In this document: piece by piece, positions 24,883 through 34,493 of the stretch
How positions within the stretch are numbered: position 1 is the first letter of the stretch
Layout: every line of letters starts with the position of its first letter
Origin: Bacillota bacterium
GTDB taxonomy: Bacteria; Bacillota; Clostridia; Lachnospirales; Lachnospiraceae
Direction of reading: 5' to 3'
DNA: 50,743 nt
NCBI GenBank assembly: GCA_023415055.1
Contig: JAEZLZ010000114.1
Span: 1-50,743, forward strand
Notes under the pieces: generated by a model
Database searches by the model: none
Told to the model about the DNA's origin: nothing
Seen by the model: only the letters and a program-made list of their open reading frames with translations
Made by a program: the position numbers and the translations under genes

Positions 24883-26349
24883 ATGAGCTATAATGTTGTA
24901 TTAGTTGATGATGAAAAAATGGTCCTTAACTCTCTCGCCCTGGCTTTTGACTGGTCGGCTACCGATTTTAATGTGATAGCCACTTTTCAAAACAGTCAGG
25001 AAGCCTTAGAGCAGATTCTAATTTTAAAGCCGGAGGTAGTTTTCACTGATATTCGAATGCCAGAACTGGATGGTCTGCAGCTTATGGAAAAGGTCCTAAA
25101 GAAACTGCCGCAGACAAAATTCGTTATCATCAGCGGCTACGAAGATTTCAGCTATGCAAAAAAGGCACTGACTTTAGGTGCCGTCGGTTATTGTGTAAAG
25201 CCACTGGAGGATGAAGAAATTCTTGCCCTCCTGGAGCAAATTCACTCATCCATATTGGAAGGCGATCGTTACCTTAATACAATCTTTCACTCCATGCTTT
25301 ACAAGCCGGTTACCGATAATATTTCAACCTTTACCAATTACCTGCTTCATGAGAAGGGCTGCGAGCCGGAGGTAGCCATTGCAGCAAGCATACGTGACAT
25401 GAGCTTAGAATTTGACGGTTATGTTCACTATTATAAATTGCAGTGTGAAACAGATACCTTTCTCTATATTATTGAAAACTATGATTTTTTAAATTCCATC
25501 GGCTTTACCAGAAGAATTAAACAGCTGCTGCTCAAGGAACAGATCATCAATTTTTGTTTTATGCCTGCCACCTTAAATGATAACTTTTATAAACAAACAG
25601 AAAAGCTGTTGGATTGTATTTATTCGTATTACCTGAACCCCATCGATATTACCAAAAGTAATTTCTTAGTTCCTCAAGAAAAGCCAAAGACAGAATATGT
25701 TGAACTGTTGAATACGGAAGCAAGTAAAAACGAGGTAAGAAATGTTCTTTCGCTGTTAAAAAACTATCCTACCCTTTATCCTGCTCAGGAACGAACTATT
25801 TACGATGTTATTAAGATGTTTCATATAACCATATCACTGATACAGCGACTGGATCATACCTACCCGGAAGAATCGATTAACACTCCCTCCGACTTAATTA
25901 AAAGGTTTCCTGAAATAGATTTTGTATTTCAGTACCTTATTCAACATCTCATTAAAACCTATAGCTCGAATAATCCTGTCAATATGGACTTAATTAAAAA
26001 TGATACCATGAAAAAGATCCTTGAATATATTAATCAAAACTTTACCACAGCGCTGTCCTTTCAAGATATCTGTAAAACGTATACCATTAATCCGAGTTAT
26101 CTTAGCCAGGTATTTAAAAGAGAGCTTGGAACTACCTTTACTAATTATATCAAGGATTTGCGAATTCACTATGCCATGGAGCTATTGGTAAAGACGAATG
26201 AGCCTATCTCCACTATCTGCGAGAAAATAGGTTATGACCAGTATTTTTATTTTTCAAAATTATTTAAGAAAGAAACAGGGCTTTCACCCTCTCAATACCG
26301 TGAGAAAGAGCAAAAACCCCAGAACAAACGTAAGGACATATCAAGGTAG
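24883..26349 (+). CDS. YesN-type response regulator with AraC DNA-binding domain
   Basis: A 488-aa regulator: receiver domain (1-120) with D10/D11, phospho-acceptor D56 in VVFTDIRMPELDG and K106-region CVKPLE; a long middle region (about 140-375) without a recognised motif; and a C-terminal AraC/XylS helix-turn-helix pair (about 385-480, YLSQVFKRELGTTF and YFYFSKLFKKETG). It is expressed with the YesM-type kinase and probably activates the adjacent sugar operons. Confidence 0.92.
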   Translation: MSYNVVLVDDEKMVLNSLALAFDWSATDFNVIATFQNSQEALEQILILKPEVVFTDIRMPELDGLQLMEKVLKKLPQTKFVIISGYEDFSYAKKALTLGAVGYCVKPLEDEEILALLEQIHSSILEGDRYLNTIFHSMLYKPVTDNISTFTNYLLHEKGCEPEVAIAASIRDMSLEFDGYVHYYKLQCETDTFLYIIENYDFLNSIGFTRRIKQLLLKEQIINFCFMPATLNDNFYKQTEKLLDCIYSYYLNPIDITKSNFLVPQEKPKTEYVELLNTEASKNEVRNVLSLLKNYPTLYPAQERTIYDVIKMFHITISLIQRLDHTYPEESINTPSDLIKRFPEIDFVFQYLIQHLIKTYSSNNPVNMDLIKNDTMKKILEYINQNFTTALSFQDICKTYTINPSYLSQVFKRELGTTFTNYIKDLRIHYAMELLVKTNEPISTICEKIGYDQYFYFSKLFKKETGLSPSQYREKEQKPQNKRKDISR

Positions 26350-26502
26350 ACAGTGTATATTTCAGCCTAGCTGTCGTATTGGAGTCCTCCGTTGATTCCA
26401 TATTGCCTCAACCAGAAAAAAGAATTGCGATAATATTAGAATAATTATTACGATGCAGCATACCATGAAGCAAACACACTAATCTATGGGTAAAGCCTAA
26501 AT

Positions 26503-27522
26503 ATGAGAGGAAAACAAGGAGTCAAGTGCCAACGAGAGATTTACCATTATGTCAATTTATGCAGCAAAGAAGGTGATCTCAATCCAGAAAGCATTGGTTG
26601 GGGATGCTTCCCTTTTGCAAATTGCAATTTATCCCACCATACGTTTAGAAAGAAAAAATGGAACTATTGGGCAATTACAAGTCCAGAAGCTGTTTTTTCT
26701 CCAACGATAGCAAATGTCGATTATTTGGGACTCGTAGGCGTTTCTTTACTCGATTTTGAAAGCCAAAAGGTGACTGAGTGTGGCTTTGCTACGCCATTGG
26801 GAATCGGATGTAATATGCCACAGAAGGCAGATGAATCTGTTTTATATAAAATGCCTGGGTTAAAAGTGTCTTTTATCGATGAAGAAGGTTATACATTAAT
26901 CAAATCAGACTGTATTAGCCTGAAAGCTGAGCTCAAGGTGTTTCAACCAATTGGGTATGAAACATTAAATGTTGTTGTACCTTGGAGCAAGCAGCAATTT
27001 CAGTTTACCTCAAAACAAACGTGTTTACCTGTTGAAGGGTGGGTAAAGGCAGGGAATAAGGTATATAATTTTAAACCACAATCAAGTTTTGGCTGTTTGG
27101 ATTTTGGTCGTGGTGTCTGGCCATACCGTACTACATGGAATTGGGCTAATGCTTCAGGTATCGATCATGGTCACAGGATTGGCTTTAATTTTGGTGGCCA
27201 ATGGACGGATGGGACAGGTGCCAATGAGAACGGGTTCCTTTTCGATGGTAGGCTGATTAAGTATTGCGACGATGTTGTATTTAATTATGATACCCAGGAT
27301 TATATGAAACCATGGACCATTCGATCCGTAAAAACAGATTCGATCGATCTTTTATTCACACCTTTTTATGAACGTAAAGCCAATATCAACGTCCTCGTTT
27401 TAAAGTCTGAAACACATCAATTGTTTGGTTATTTTTCTGGTACCGTGAAAAATGAATGTGGAGAAGTTTATGTGATTAAACAACTATTAGGCTGGTCAGA
27501 AGAATATAAAGCCAGGTGGTAA
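26503..27522 (+). CDS. DUF2804 family protein
   Basis: A 339-aa protein with the conserved DUF2804 block DFGRGVWPYRTTWNWA (about residue 203) and GHRIGFNFGGQWTDG, a beta-rich family of unknown function distantly like lipocalin/CrtC-type folds. No signal peptide. The ATG at 26503 lacks a convincing ribosome site (no strong AGGAGG in the 20 nt before it), so the start is less certain; the domain itself begins soon after. It stands alone, converging on the CAP/Fn3 pseudogene across a hairpin. Confidence 0.75.
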   Translation: MRGKQGVKCQREIYHYVNLCSKEGDLNPESIGWGCFPFANCNLSHHTFRKKKWNYWAITSPEAVFSPTIANVDYLGLVGVSLLDFESQKVTECGFATPLGIGCNMPQKADESVLYKMPGLKVSFIDEEGYTLIKSDCISLKAELKVFQPIGYETLNVVVPWSKQQFQFTSKQTCLPVEGWVKAGNKVYNFKPQSSFGCLDFGRGVWPYRTTWNWANASGIDHGHRIGFNFGGQWTDGTGANENGFLFDGRLIKYCDDVVFNYDTQDYMKPWTIRSVKTDSIDLLFTPFYERKANINVLVLKSETHQLFGYFSGTVKNECGEVYVIKQLLGWSEEYKARW

Positions 27523-27557
27523 ATTCAATATTCTGCCGCAACCCTATGGGCTTCTCT

Positions 27558-27589
27558 GGCCTTTCATCCGTCAACCTCAATGAAAGGCC
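27558..27589. terminator. hairpin between converging genes
   Basis: GGCCTTTCA (27558-27566) and TGAAAGGCC (27581-27589) form a 9-bp stem between the ends of the DUF2804 gene and the minus-strand CAP/Fn3 pseudogene. The T-runs are weak on both sides. Confidence 0.6.
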
Positions 27590-27610
27590 TATTGCTAAAA
27601 TGATAAAGGT

Positions 27611-28063
27611 TTACATTTTAATGAGCTTAACCTTACTAAACTCTCCATATACCTTCTTACCATTCCCCATTTGATATGCCCGGATTTTAAAGTAATATTT
27701 CTTCCCAGCCTTCAATGATTTTTTCGTAAAACTTAATTTCTTTGTAATGGAACCTGCCTTCTGGAAGGTTCCCTTTTCTGATGTAGCAAAATAAACCTCA
27801 TAACCACTGGCACCCTTGACTGTGGGCGCACGCATGGCTAGTCAAAGGTCACCTCGTCGCCCATTATAGGCGAACTTCTCCCTTGCACGTTCGATATTAG
27901 TAAGACGCAGCACGTCCCACTCCTCCTGCGAGGTGTCCAGAAGTTCCTTTGGTGGCTTACCATATTCAATCGACTTTTCCGCTGCATAGGCAGGGACGGA
28001 GAACCCAATAACCAGAATCAGCACAAGCCCAAAAGATAGGATAATCTTGTTTCTCCTTTTCAT
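27611..28063 (-). pseudogene. secreted CAP/Fn3 protein with internal deletion
   Basis: The upstream part (28063-27842) has a ribosome site, a signal peptide ending VPAYAAE and the beginning of what looks like a CAP (SCP-like) domain, WDVLRLTNIERAR, then stops after GRRGDL. The downstream part (27835-27611) encodes only the C-terminal portion of an Fn3-like domain (GASGYEVYFATSEKGTF, then KYYFKIRAYQ). The CAP core that should lie between is missing and the frames do not match, so this is a deletion remnant. It follows the double-SUMF1 gene by about 20 nt in the same direction. Confidence 0.75.
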
Positions 28064-28083
28064 TGTGTTCTTCCTTCCTTTCG

Positions 28084-30594
28084 TTACCGCTTAGGTGCGG
28101 GAGTGGAATAAAATTTGAATCTGGCATTATTAAGTTCGGGGTTGTCTTTGTTAGGCAGTGACCATTTTGTCAGCGCAATCCTGCTTCCTTTGGTATAGCT
28201 TCCCCCTTGCGGACTATATTTGTAGCCTTCGGCGATGATCGCTACATACTTTGTGTCCGTAGCCGTGCGAATTCCACCGGTTTCAAAGGTAATATACCAA
28301 AGATACGGGCTGCTGACCTTCTTTACCTGAGTACCGTTTTTTATAGAGTCACTTATGCCCAGATATTTTCCATCCACTGTCTTTATGGTTATTTTATTGT
28401 TTCCCTTGTTTTCCACATAGAAGGATGTGGATGTACTGTCCACTGTCAGGACTCCTGAGGAGTTGAATGCAACATTTTGCTCATGAATTTTCAATATATA
28501 CCAGCCGTCCTCCAGTGGGCCTTTCCAGGGTGTTTTGGAGGTGGAGGTCGGTTCCGCTTTGGCCTTCTGTGTATCGGTCAGCATGGTATCGGAATAGGGG
28601 CGCACAAGACGGATACCAATACTTCTGGATCCCTTCGCCGGGTCAGCACTGCTTCTGGATGCGGAACGTATGCTCTCCGCCTTACTTAGGAAATTACCGC
28701 CACGGCAATGTCGGCTACCCGAAGAGGTCGCATCCCAGACCCACTCGGTCACGTTGCCATGCATGTCATACAATCCCCAGGCGTTTGGTGCCAGCATCCC
28801 CACTTCATGAGTTTTCTGACTGCCGTCCCGGTACACGCTGGTATCTACATACCACGCGGTAGCATCGGTTGCTATAGCCAGAACTCCTTTGGATACATCA
28901 GTTACGAGCAGGTTCTTTCCGGTGTTGTATGCAGTTGTTGTTCCTGCTCTGCATGCGTACTCCCACTGCTCCTCGGTGGGCAGACGGTAACCATTGGAAT
29001 TGGGTACAATTTCCACAGCGTCCCATTTCGCATTTCTGGCAGTTGGCACAGCTCCCCATTTTGCGGGGTCAGTGCTGCCTGATATACGATACGCGGGACT
29101 TAAGCCTTCTTTCATACTCAGCTTGTTGCAGAATACTAAGGCCTTGTACCAGCTTACCTGCTCTACCGGACGGTGGTCATAGTCTTCTCCCTCTACGATT
29201 CTTTCCGGTCTCTTATAATAACTGGGCCATTGCTGCATCACAGACCCATACTGTGCCTGCGTTACCTCGTACATTCCCATGTAAAAGCCATCCACTGTTC
29301 TTGACACCTGGTTCTCGCTAGTTTTTCGTCCAGCCTCGCTTGCAGGGCTGCCTATGGTAAAGGTTCCGCCCGGTATCCACACCATGCCATCTACGATCGG
29401 TTTACCCGTATTCGGCAAAGTTTCAGGATCGGGGCGCATAACACGGAACCCGATATAAGGCTCTGTATCAACTTCCACCCACATACCGTTATCCCACGCA
29501 GAGGTGCATTGCTCAGATATCTGGAGAAAACTTCCGCCTCGATGACTGCGGATATGAGCTGTTGTTCCTTTATTGTTCCATGGACCTGCGGAGCCTGCCG
29601 GATCGGTCTGCGCATATAACATCGGGTAGGCGCAATACCAGTTCCAACACCATTCTGATACATTTCCGTGCATATCGTACAGGCCCCAGGCATTGGGGGC
29701 TTTCTTACCTACCTGATGAACTTGCGCATCGCTATTATCCGAGTACCAGCCTGTGCTGTCGCTGATGGTGTCTCCGGTGTTATAGGCTGTTGTTGTACCG
29801 GCACGGCAGGCATATTCCCACTGTGCCTCTGTAGGCAGACGGTAGCCATCAGAGCCCTGAACGATTTCTACCGAATCCCATACATCGCTGTTACCTTTTG
29901 CTCTTGTCGGTATACTTCCCCATTTATCCGGGTTGGTCGTTCCACCTATGCGGTAAGCGGGGTTCAAACCTTCTTTGATGCTTAATTTGTTGCAGAAAAC
30001 GATTGCGTTATACCAGTTTACCCGCTCAACGGGGCGTTTTGCAGAGCTTTCACCTTGCGCGGGTGTAAGCTTTAAGGTTATAGGTTTACCATTGTCGTCA
30101 ACAATAGTAATCGCACCGGTTCCCTGGAAAAGACTCGGGTTCTTTCCCATAATGGATTTGTATTGTTCCTGTGTTACCTCATAGATACCCATATAAAAGG
30201 GTTTTGAGATTGTTACCACTCTTTTGCCCATAGTAAAGCTTCCGGCGGGGATTTTTGCCATCTCCATCTTCACATCACTGCCTGTGCTGCTTTGAGGTGC
30301 TTTTTCTGTAGCGTCGCTGCCTACTTTTTTCAGTCTGGCGGCCCACATATAATACTCTTTTCCTTCGTACTTCACCTTTGCCCAGTCACCCTTTATCTCG
30401 GTTACTTCCAGAATTGTATCTGCTGGGAATTTTCCTAAAACTTCGCCATTCGGGCTCGATCTGTATACCGGGTTAGAACCGACTTGATACAGATTTTGCT
30501 TTGTTTCGGCTGCTTGCGCCGTCATCGGCAGTAAGAACAGCATGGTCAGCGCCATGAAAAATGTAAGCAGTACGCCCAAAAATCGTTTTTTCAT
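28084..30594 (-). CDS. secreted protein: SH3b, two SUMF1 domains, trefoil-like domain
   Basis: An 836-aa exported protein. Residues 1-29 are a signal peptide (cleavage near AQA-AE). About 35-95 is a bacterial SH3 domain (VYRSSPNGEVLG...WAKVKYEG), probably cell-wall binding. Two formylglycine-generating-enzyme-type (SUMF1) domains follow, about 107-385 (GYRLPTEAQWEYACRAG, GLYDMHGNVSEW) and 400-672 (GYRLPTEEQWEYACRAG, GLYDMHGNVTEW). A C-terminal domain (about 697-836, DGWYILKI...DGKYLGISDSIKNGTQVKKV) is shared with the 35737 protein and looks beta-trefoil/ricin-like. The SUMF1 fold often only binds ligands; no sulfatase is nearby, so a binding role is likelier than FGE activity. A paired LytTR-type site lies 143-178 nt upstream. 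Confidence 0.85.
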   Translation of the reverse strand: MKKRFLGVLLTFFMALTMLFLLPMTAQAAETKQNLYQVGSNPVYRSSPNGEVLGKFPADTILEVTEIKGDWAKVKYEGKEYYMWAARLKKVGSDATEKAPQSSTGSDVKMEMAKIPAGSFTMGKRVVTISKPFYMGIYEVTQEQYKSIMGKNPSLFQGTGAITIVDDNGKPITLKLTPAQGESSAKRPVERVNWYNAIVFCNKLSIKEGLNPAYRIGGTTNPDKWGSIPTRAKGNSDVWDSVEIVQGSDGYRLPTEAQWEYACRAGTTTAYNTGDTISDSTGWYSDNSDAQVHQVGKKAPNAWGLYDMHGNVSEWCWNWYCAYPMLYAQTDPAGSAGPWNNKGTTAHIRSHRGGSFLQISEQCTSAWDNGMWVEVDTEPYIGFRVMRPDPETLPNTGKPIVDGMVWIPGGTFTIGSPASEAGRKTSENQVSRTVDGFYMGMYEVTQAQYGSVMQQWPSYYKRPERIVEGEDYDHRPVEQVSWYKALVFCNKLSMKEGLSPAYRISGSTDPAKWGAVPTARNAKWDAVEIVPNSNGYRLPTEEQWEYACRAGTTTAYNTGKNLLVTDVSKGVLAIATDATAWYVDTSVYRDGSQKTHEVGMLAPNAWGLYDMHGNVTEWVWDATSSGSRHCRGGNFLSKAESIRSASRSSADPAKGSRSIGIRLVRPYSDTMLTDTQKAKAEPTSTSKTPWKGPLEDGWYILKIHEQNVAFNSSGVLTVDSTSTSFYVENKGNNKITIKTVDGKYLGISDSIKNGTQVKKVSSPYLWYITFETGGIRTATDTKYVAIIAEGYKYSPQGGSYTKGSRIALTKWSLPNKDNPELNNARFKFYSTPAPKR

Positions 30595-30736
30595 AATTTA
30601 CTCCTCCTTAATTTATCATCGCTTTCTCACGTTTCATAAGCTTTAGCAGCTTTTTATATGTTGCGTATGGAACTCTTTTGGCTAGGCCTTTATAGTTCAT
30701 ATTAATCATATCTAAATTTTATCTGATATAACCGTT

Positions 30737-30772
30737 TACCGCATGAATCGTATCTCCTACCGCATGAATCGT
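30737..30772 (-). promoter_or_regulatory. paired LytTR-type site upstream of the double-SUMF1 gene
   Basis: TACCGCATGAATCGT occurs twice, identical, at 30737-30751 and 30758-30772 (21-bp period). On the minus strand AAACGGTTATATCAGATAAA follows, closely like the sequence behind the 9350 site. This is the cleanest of the five pairs. Confidence 0.75.
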
Positions 30773-30857
30773 AGTTTATTTTAACAAATTCCAATGAGGT
30801 TCCAATGATCGGTAAATAGTAGTCCAATTTACCGCCTTCTTAAGATAAAAACAAAAA

Positions 30858-30935
30858 AATAAAAGTCTTACAATCGTGACATTGAAAGACTTTTATTTTC
30901 TGGGGAAGACGGATATTGATCACCGCCTTGTTTTA
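30858..30935 (-). terminator. terminator of the alpha-galactosidase gene, repeat-derived
   Basis: A perfect 12-bp stem AATAAAAGTCTT (30858-30869) / AAGACTTTTATT (30886-30897) is followed on the minus strand by TTTTTTTGTTTTT. The flanking TGGGGAAGACGGATATTGAT and the CAATCG loop resemble the dispersed repeat, so the terminator seems to be one of its diverged copies. Confidence 0.8.
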
Positions 30936-33047
30936 AGGTGTATACACCATCTTAAGATGTACGGCTACGGCTCTCCAAGCACCCTTCGAATAGTAAGTCA
31001 GTTTATTATCTTCTAAGAATACCTCGCAATCGATATCCGTATATATTTCCTGCATTTCAAAATGGTATCCCTCAGGAATTGGTATGACTAGTTCTGCCGG
31101 GGTTTCGCTTTGGAATATATGATATAAAGCATATGCGTCCCCGCTATCACCAATACGCAGAATACCTTGCCAGCCCTTAGGATTCCGATAGCTGGTGATT
31201 TCATCTCCATAACGCCGTGTATAACCGTTTTTGATGATCGGTGCAATTTTTCTATAAAAGGCAATACCGCGGTCAATCGCATTCCACTGGGCGGAAGATA
31301 ATTCGGTTACATCCCCGGACAGACACATTCTTCCGAGAAATGTATTGATGATCGAATAAGTAATTCTCTGTATACTATCTTCCTTTCTGATTACAGCCCA
31401 TATCTGACTCTGTCTCGGCAGGATCGTCCTATGAAGATTTGCCGCAATAATCGGTATTTCCGGACATTCGTGTGCATCAGAAAAGGATGCCATGCTTGAG
31501 ACGCTCATCATCTTTGTTTCCAGTCTATGTCCGCCGGATGCACAGTTTTCAACAACAATTCCCGGGACCTCCTGCTTAATGATCTTAACAAACTCAAAGG
31601 CAGCCTCCATATTCTGTCTCAGCCCCTCCCCCAGGGACTCAGCTCCGTCGCAGCCAATTCCGATCGTATCATTATAATCGATTTTAATATATTCAAATTG
31701 GTACTTTTTCAAAGTACCGATTACCTTTTCCTTCAAATAATTTATTACCCATGGATCTCTCATATCCCAGAAGCGTCTCATTGTTGTGGTCAATGTCATT
31801 CCGTCACGTTTCAGAAGATGTGCTTCACGTTTGTAGGCCATCGCTGCCGAACCGACATTTTCGATTTCAAACCAGATCCCGGGCTTCATCCCGTGATATT
31901 TTATTGCCTCTACGGTCTTCTCCAGCCCATCCGGAAAAAGTTCCTTAGACACGTTATAATCTCCCATTGAAATATCCCAGGGAATGCCTTGTTCCTTGTA
32001 CCATCCACAATCAATTACAAAATAATCAAAGCCTCTCCCTTTGATTGCTTTCAGTATACCGTAGATGTTGTCATGGGACGGGCACCCCCAGGTAGTACAG
32101 TATTCATTAAATATCACCGGCAGGCTTTGTTCACTTTCCGGTCCATGATCCAGAGTTTCATTCAAACAGGAGGTCATCCTTTGTGAAATACGATCGCACC
32201 CTCCATCTTTACATACCGATACCATTGCGCGTGGAGTAGCAAACAATTCACTTGGATGAATTTCCTTCATCCAATGACCGAATTCCCTATCTGCAATTCC
32301 TCCCGAGATGGAGATACCATCATCTTTACGGTAGATCTCCATCTGCCAGGAAGCGTTATGAGCTAACATAGCACCCCAGAAAATATTATGATCACTATCC
32401 TCAAGAATAAGGCTGGGGAAATATTGATTCACAGGCATAGAGCCGGCTTGGCCAAAGCGTTCCGAGCGTACTGCATGCCCTGCCCAGGAAGGCTCGAGCT
32501 GCAACTCCTCTATAGATTTTGTTTCCAGCCTTCCTTCCATGCTCCAGACACTCCGGAAACGGTGTACCTTCATCCTGTCATGTCCGTCTCCTTCAAGGAA
32601 TGGCGATATTCCACCCAAAGAGAAGCTTGATATCATCTCCAGCTTAACCGTTTGATTACTTATATTTTGGAACGTACTATAAATCTCAAGATATTTGCTG
32701 TCTGTGATCCAGCTCAGATAATGCTTTGCCTCGTAGCCCCTTGAATCGGATAAAGTTGTACAGATCTCCACCCCATTCTCTTTACGGATCATTATCTGCT
32801 CCTTATATTGAAATTTGGCAACCGACTCCCCCTGCCTCATGGTCTTTCCACCAGCATATCCTCCGGGATAGGTATCTCCTGCCAGCTTAATCTGTATGAG
32901 CGAGTCTATGCTCTGCTTTTTCTTTTCCCATACACCGGCTGTTTCTGACCCAGGTACAAGAACAAGTTCGACATTTCTGGTGTCACTATCAATATAATAT
33001 TCACATTTCATATCTCCAAGTGAGTATTCCCTGAATAAAGTAACCAT
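30933..33047 (-). CDS. alpha-galactosidase (GH36 family)
   Basis: A 704-aa cytoplasmic glycosidase that releases terminal alpha-galactose. An N-terminal beta-sandwich leads into the barrel: FVIDCGWYKEQ, PGIWFEIENVG, the nucleophile Asp in FEYIKIDYN (about 456), ENCASGGHRLE, and the acid/base Asp in SFSDAHECPE (about 523). Length and motif order fit bacterial GH36. AAGGAGAG lies 7 nt before the ATG. It forms its own unit. It may act on sugars imported by the 17-21 kb transporter, but nothing in the sequence links them directly. Confidence 0.93.
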   Translation of the reverse strand: MVTLFREYSLGDMKCEYYIDSDTRNVELVLVPGSETAGVWEKKKQSIDSLIQIKLAGDTYPGGYAGGKTMRQGESVAKFQYKEQIMIRKENGVEICTTLSDSRGYEAKHYLSWITDSKYLEIYSTFQNISNQTVKLEMISSFSLGGISPFLEGDGHDRMKVHRFRSVWSMEGRLETKSIEELQLEPSWAGHAVRSERFGQAGSMPVNQYFPSLILEDSDHNIFWGAMLAHNASWQMEIYRKDDGISISGGIADREFGHWMKEIHPSELFATPRAMVSVCKDGGCDRISQRMTSCLNETLDHGPESEQSLPVIFNEYCTTWGCPSHDNIYGILKAIKGRGFDYFVIDCGWYKEQGIPWDISMGDYNVSKELFPDGLEKTVEAIKYHGMKPGIWFEIENVGSAAMAYKREAHLLKRDGMTLTTTMRRFWDMRDPWVINYLKEKVIGTLKKYQFEYIKIDYNDTIGIGCDGAESLGEGLRQNMEAAFEFVKIIKQEVPGIVVENCASGGHRLETKMMSVSSMASFSDAHECPEIPIIAANLHRTILPRQSQIWAVIRKEDSIQRITYSIINTFLGRMCLSGDVTELSSAQWNAIDRGIAFYRKIAPIIKNGYTRRYGDEITSYRNPKGWQGILRIGDSGDAYALYHIFQSETPAELVIPIPEGYHFEMQEIYTDIDCEVFLEDNKLTYYSKGAWRAVAVHLKMVYTP

Positions 33048-33088
33048 CTTCGTTTCTCTCCTTCAGCCTTTATCTTGTTGCTCAGTTA

Positions 33089-33148
33089 TTAACTATGGTT
33101 ATTCTCAATATAGTCAACCGCACGGTTCATACCCTCATGCCAGCTCAA
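33089..33148 (-). pseudogene. 5' relic of an AraC-type regulator gene
   Basis: Behind GGAGGG the minus strand reads TTG then LSWHEGMNRAVDYIENN and a stop. This is the characteristic first segment of clostridial AraC regulators that carry a GyrI-like effector domain (WhEgMNrAIDYIEdN). The gene is cut off after 19 codons, at a 24-bp segment that recurs at 33956-33979. Confidence 0.55.
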
Positions 33149-33390
33149 TCTGTATCCCTCCTTTTCGCCCTATCTTATCATGTCGAGATAAAGACTTCCT
33201 TGCAGCATCTGTTCTATTCTGCTAGATAAAGCCTCATTGTAGGTAGGTAATCACCAATTCACATTAATAACCTCACTAATCAGGATGCTGCACCTCATTT
33301 TACAATCTTATACATAAATTATAGTCATCTGCGGATGTATAATCAATACTCGATTATACTAGATCGCAGTATGAAGTTAAAGGCAGTAGG

Positions 33391-33908
33391 ATGTTGTACA
33401 ACGCCTCACAAGCGAAGCGTTATTCCCTATCCATTAACACCAATCTATATTATTACTTTAAGGATGTGAATGCTCTCTTATGGGCATCACGACTCGATAT
33501 GATAGAGGATATGATTACCGATATTTCATCCCATTCCTTTACGAAGGAGGACCCCATAGAAGAAATGCTCAGCACTTTCTTCTGTTATACGGATTATTTC
33601 TATAAGCACCCAAATGTCTTCCGTTTTTTTACTTTTATCCTTTTACTCAGCCTGAAGGGGAGGTCAGTTATCAAAGGCTGGAGCAAAAAATGCATGGCAT
33701 ATGGCAGACTTCCTTTTCCAGGTTGATTCAGGAGGGAATCCTCCAATCCGAGGAAATTGAAGTTGTCTCTAAGACTATTATCTATTCACTTCAGTGAATG
33801 ATCATGCTTAGTTTCTCAGCCAATGGTTCCACAAAACAAGATGACATCAAAGAAGAACTAGTAAAAGTAGTAAATTACTTATTCAAAAAGAGTAAAGGTA
33901 ATATTTAA
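33391..33908 (+). pseudogene. TetR-type regulator, truncated and frameshifted
   Basis: The readable N-terminus NLYYYFKDVNALLWA is the end of a TetR helix-turn-helix (usually GTLYYYFKDKDALL); the preceding helices are missing and replaced by a repeat fragment (GGCAGTAGGATGTTGTACAA at about 33380-33400). The ligand domain continues (PIEEMLSTFFCYTDYFYKHP) to about 33660, where the frame shifts; the next frame reads SYQRLEQKMHGIWQTSFS...EVVSKTIIYSLQ, then an in-frame TGA and MIMLSFSANGST...YLFKKSKGNI. So it has at least a truncation, a frameshift and a stop. A membrane-protein relic follows, a usual TetR-plus-target layout. Confidence 0.75.
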
Positions 33909-33922
33909 GGAGGAAATCTTTT

Positions 33923-34084
33923 ATTAATCAAGTTTACAAAATTAACTTTCAACCACTTTATCGTGTTGCTCAGTTATTAGCTTTCTTAATGCTTATTATT
34001 ATCCCATTACAAATCGTTGTCTTTGTAGTTTCACCGCCACCGGATACTGTCATAGGCTTCTTTGAACTCTATCATAAAAATTCA
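33923..34084 (+). pseudogene. N-terminal relic of a small membrane protein (DUF4386-like)
   Basis: After AAGGAGG (33907-33913) the frame from an ATT at 33923 reads INQVYKINFQPLYRVAQLLA, a hydrophobic segment, then SPPPDTVIGFFELYHKN. This is like the start of clostridial DUF4386-type membrane proteins. The expected ATG is an ATT, and the sequence breaks off near 34080 where the broken CDF gene on the other strand begins. Part of it (33956-33979) is repeated at 33068-33091. Confidence 0.55.
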
Positions 34085-34493
34085 AAAGGTTCGCCTCTGA
34101 AACTTTCATCTCTGGGTTAACCAATGCATGTAGATCAATATATACTTCATCCTTTCTTCCTCTACTTCTTATTTTATGACACTCTTTTACTTCTTTACAG
34201 GACATCGTTGCTTCATATATTTCTTCACTATTCAGAACTGCTGAATCCGTTAATGTATTGGCGGCTTCCTTAAAAATTTCAAAACTTGCCTTAAATATAA
34301 ACAACGAAATTAGTAATGATACACAACCATCTATAATCGGTGGAACGCCTACCCGCAATAAGATCATTGTAACAATAACCCCACATGTAATAAGAACGTC
34401 GCTTTTTGTATGCTCTGAATCCGATACCAAAACATCACTCGATAGTTTCTTTCCCTGGGAACGTTCATATATAACGATAAAAATGTATTGCAT
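34050..34493 (-). pseudogene. cation diffusion facilitator transporter, truncated at both ends
   Basis: The middle and C-terminal parts of a CDF metal exporter remain: the SDSEHTKSDV motif (usually ADAxHTRSDV, the zinc-site helix), two membrane helices, then the cytoplasmic domain with VKECHKIRSRGRKDEVYIDL and NPEMKVSEANLL. The first membrane helices are absent and the tail (after about EANLLNF) is replaced by antisense of the adjacent membrane-protein relic. A ribosome site is not seen. It is a fragment, not a working transporter. Confidence 0.8.

Noticed and set aside
28084..30594. SUMF1 domains as variable targets of a diversity-generating retroelement
   Set aside because: No reverse transcriptase, template repeat or accessory gene is in the window, and the two domains look like ordinary duplicates.
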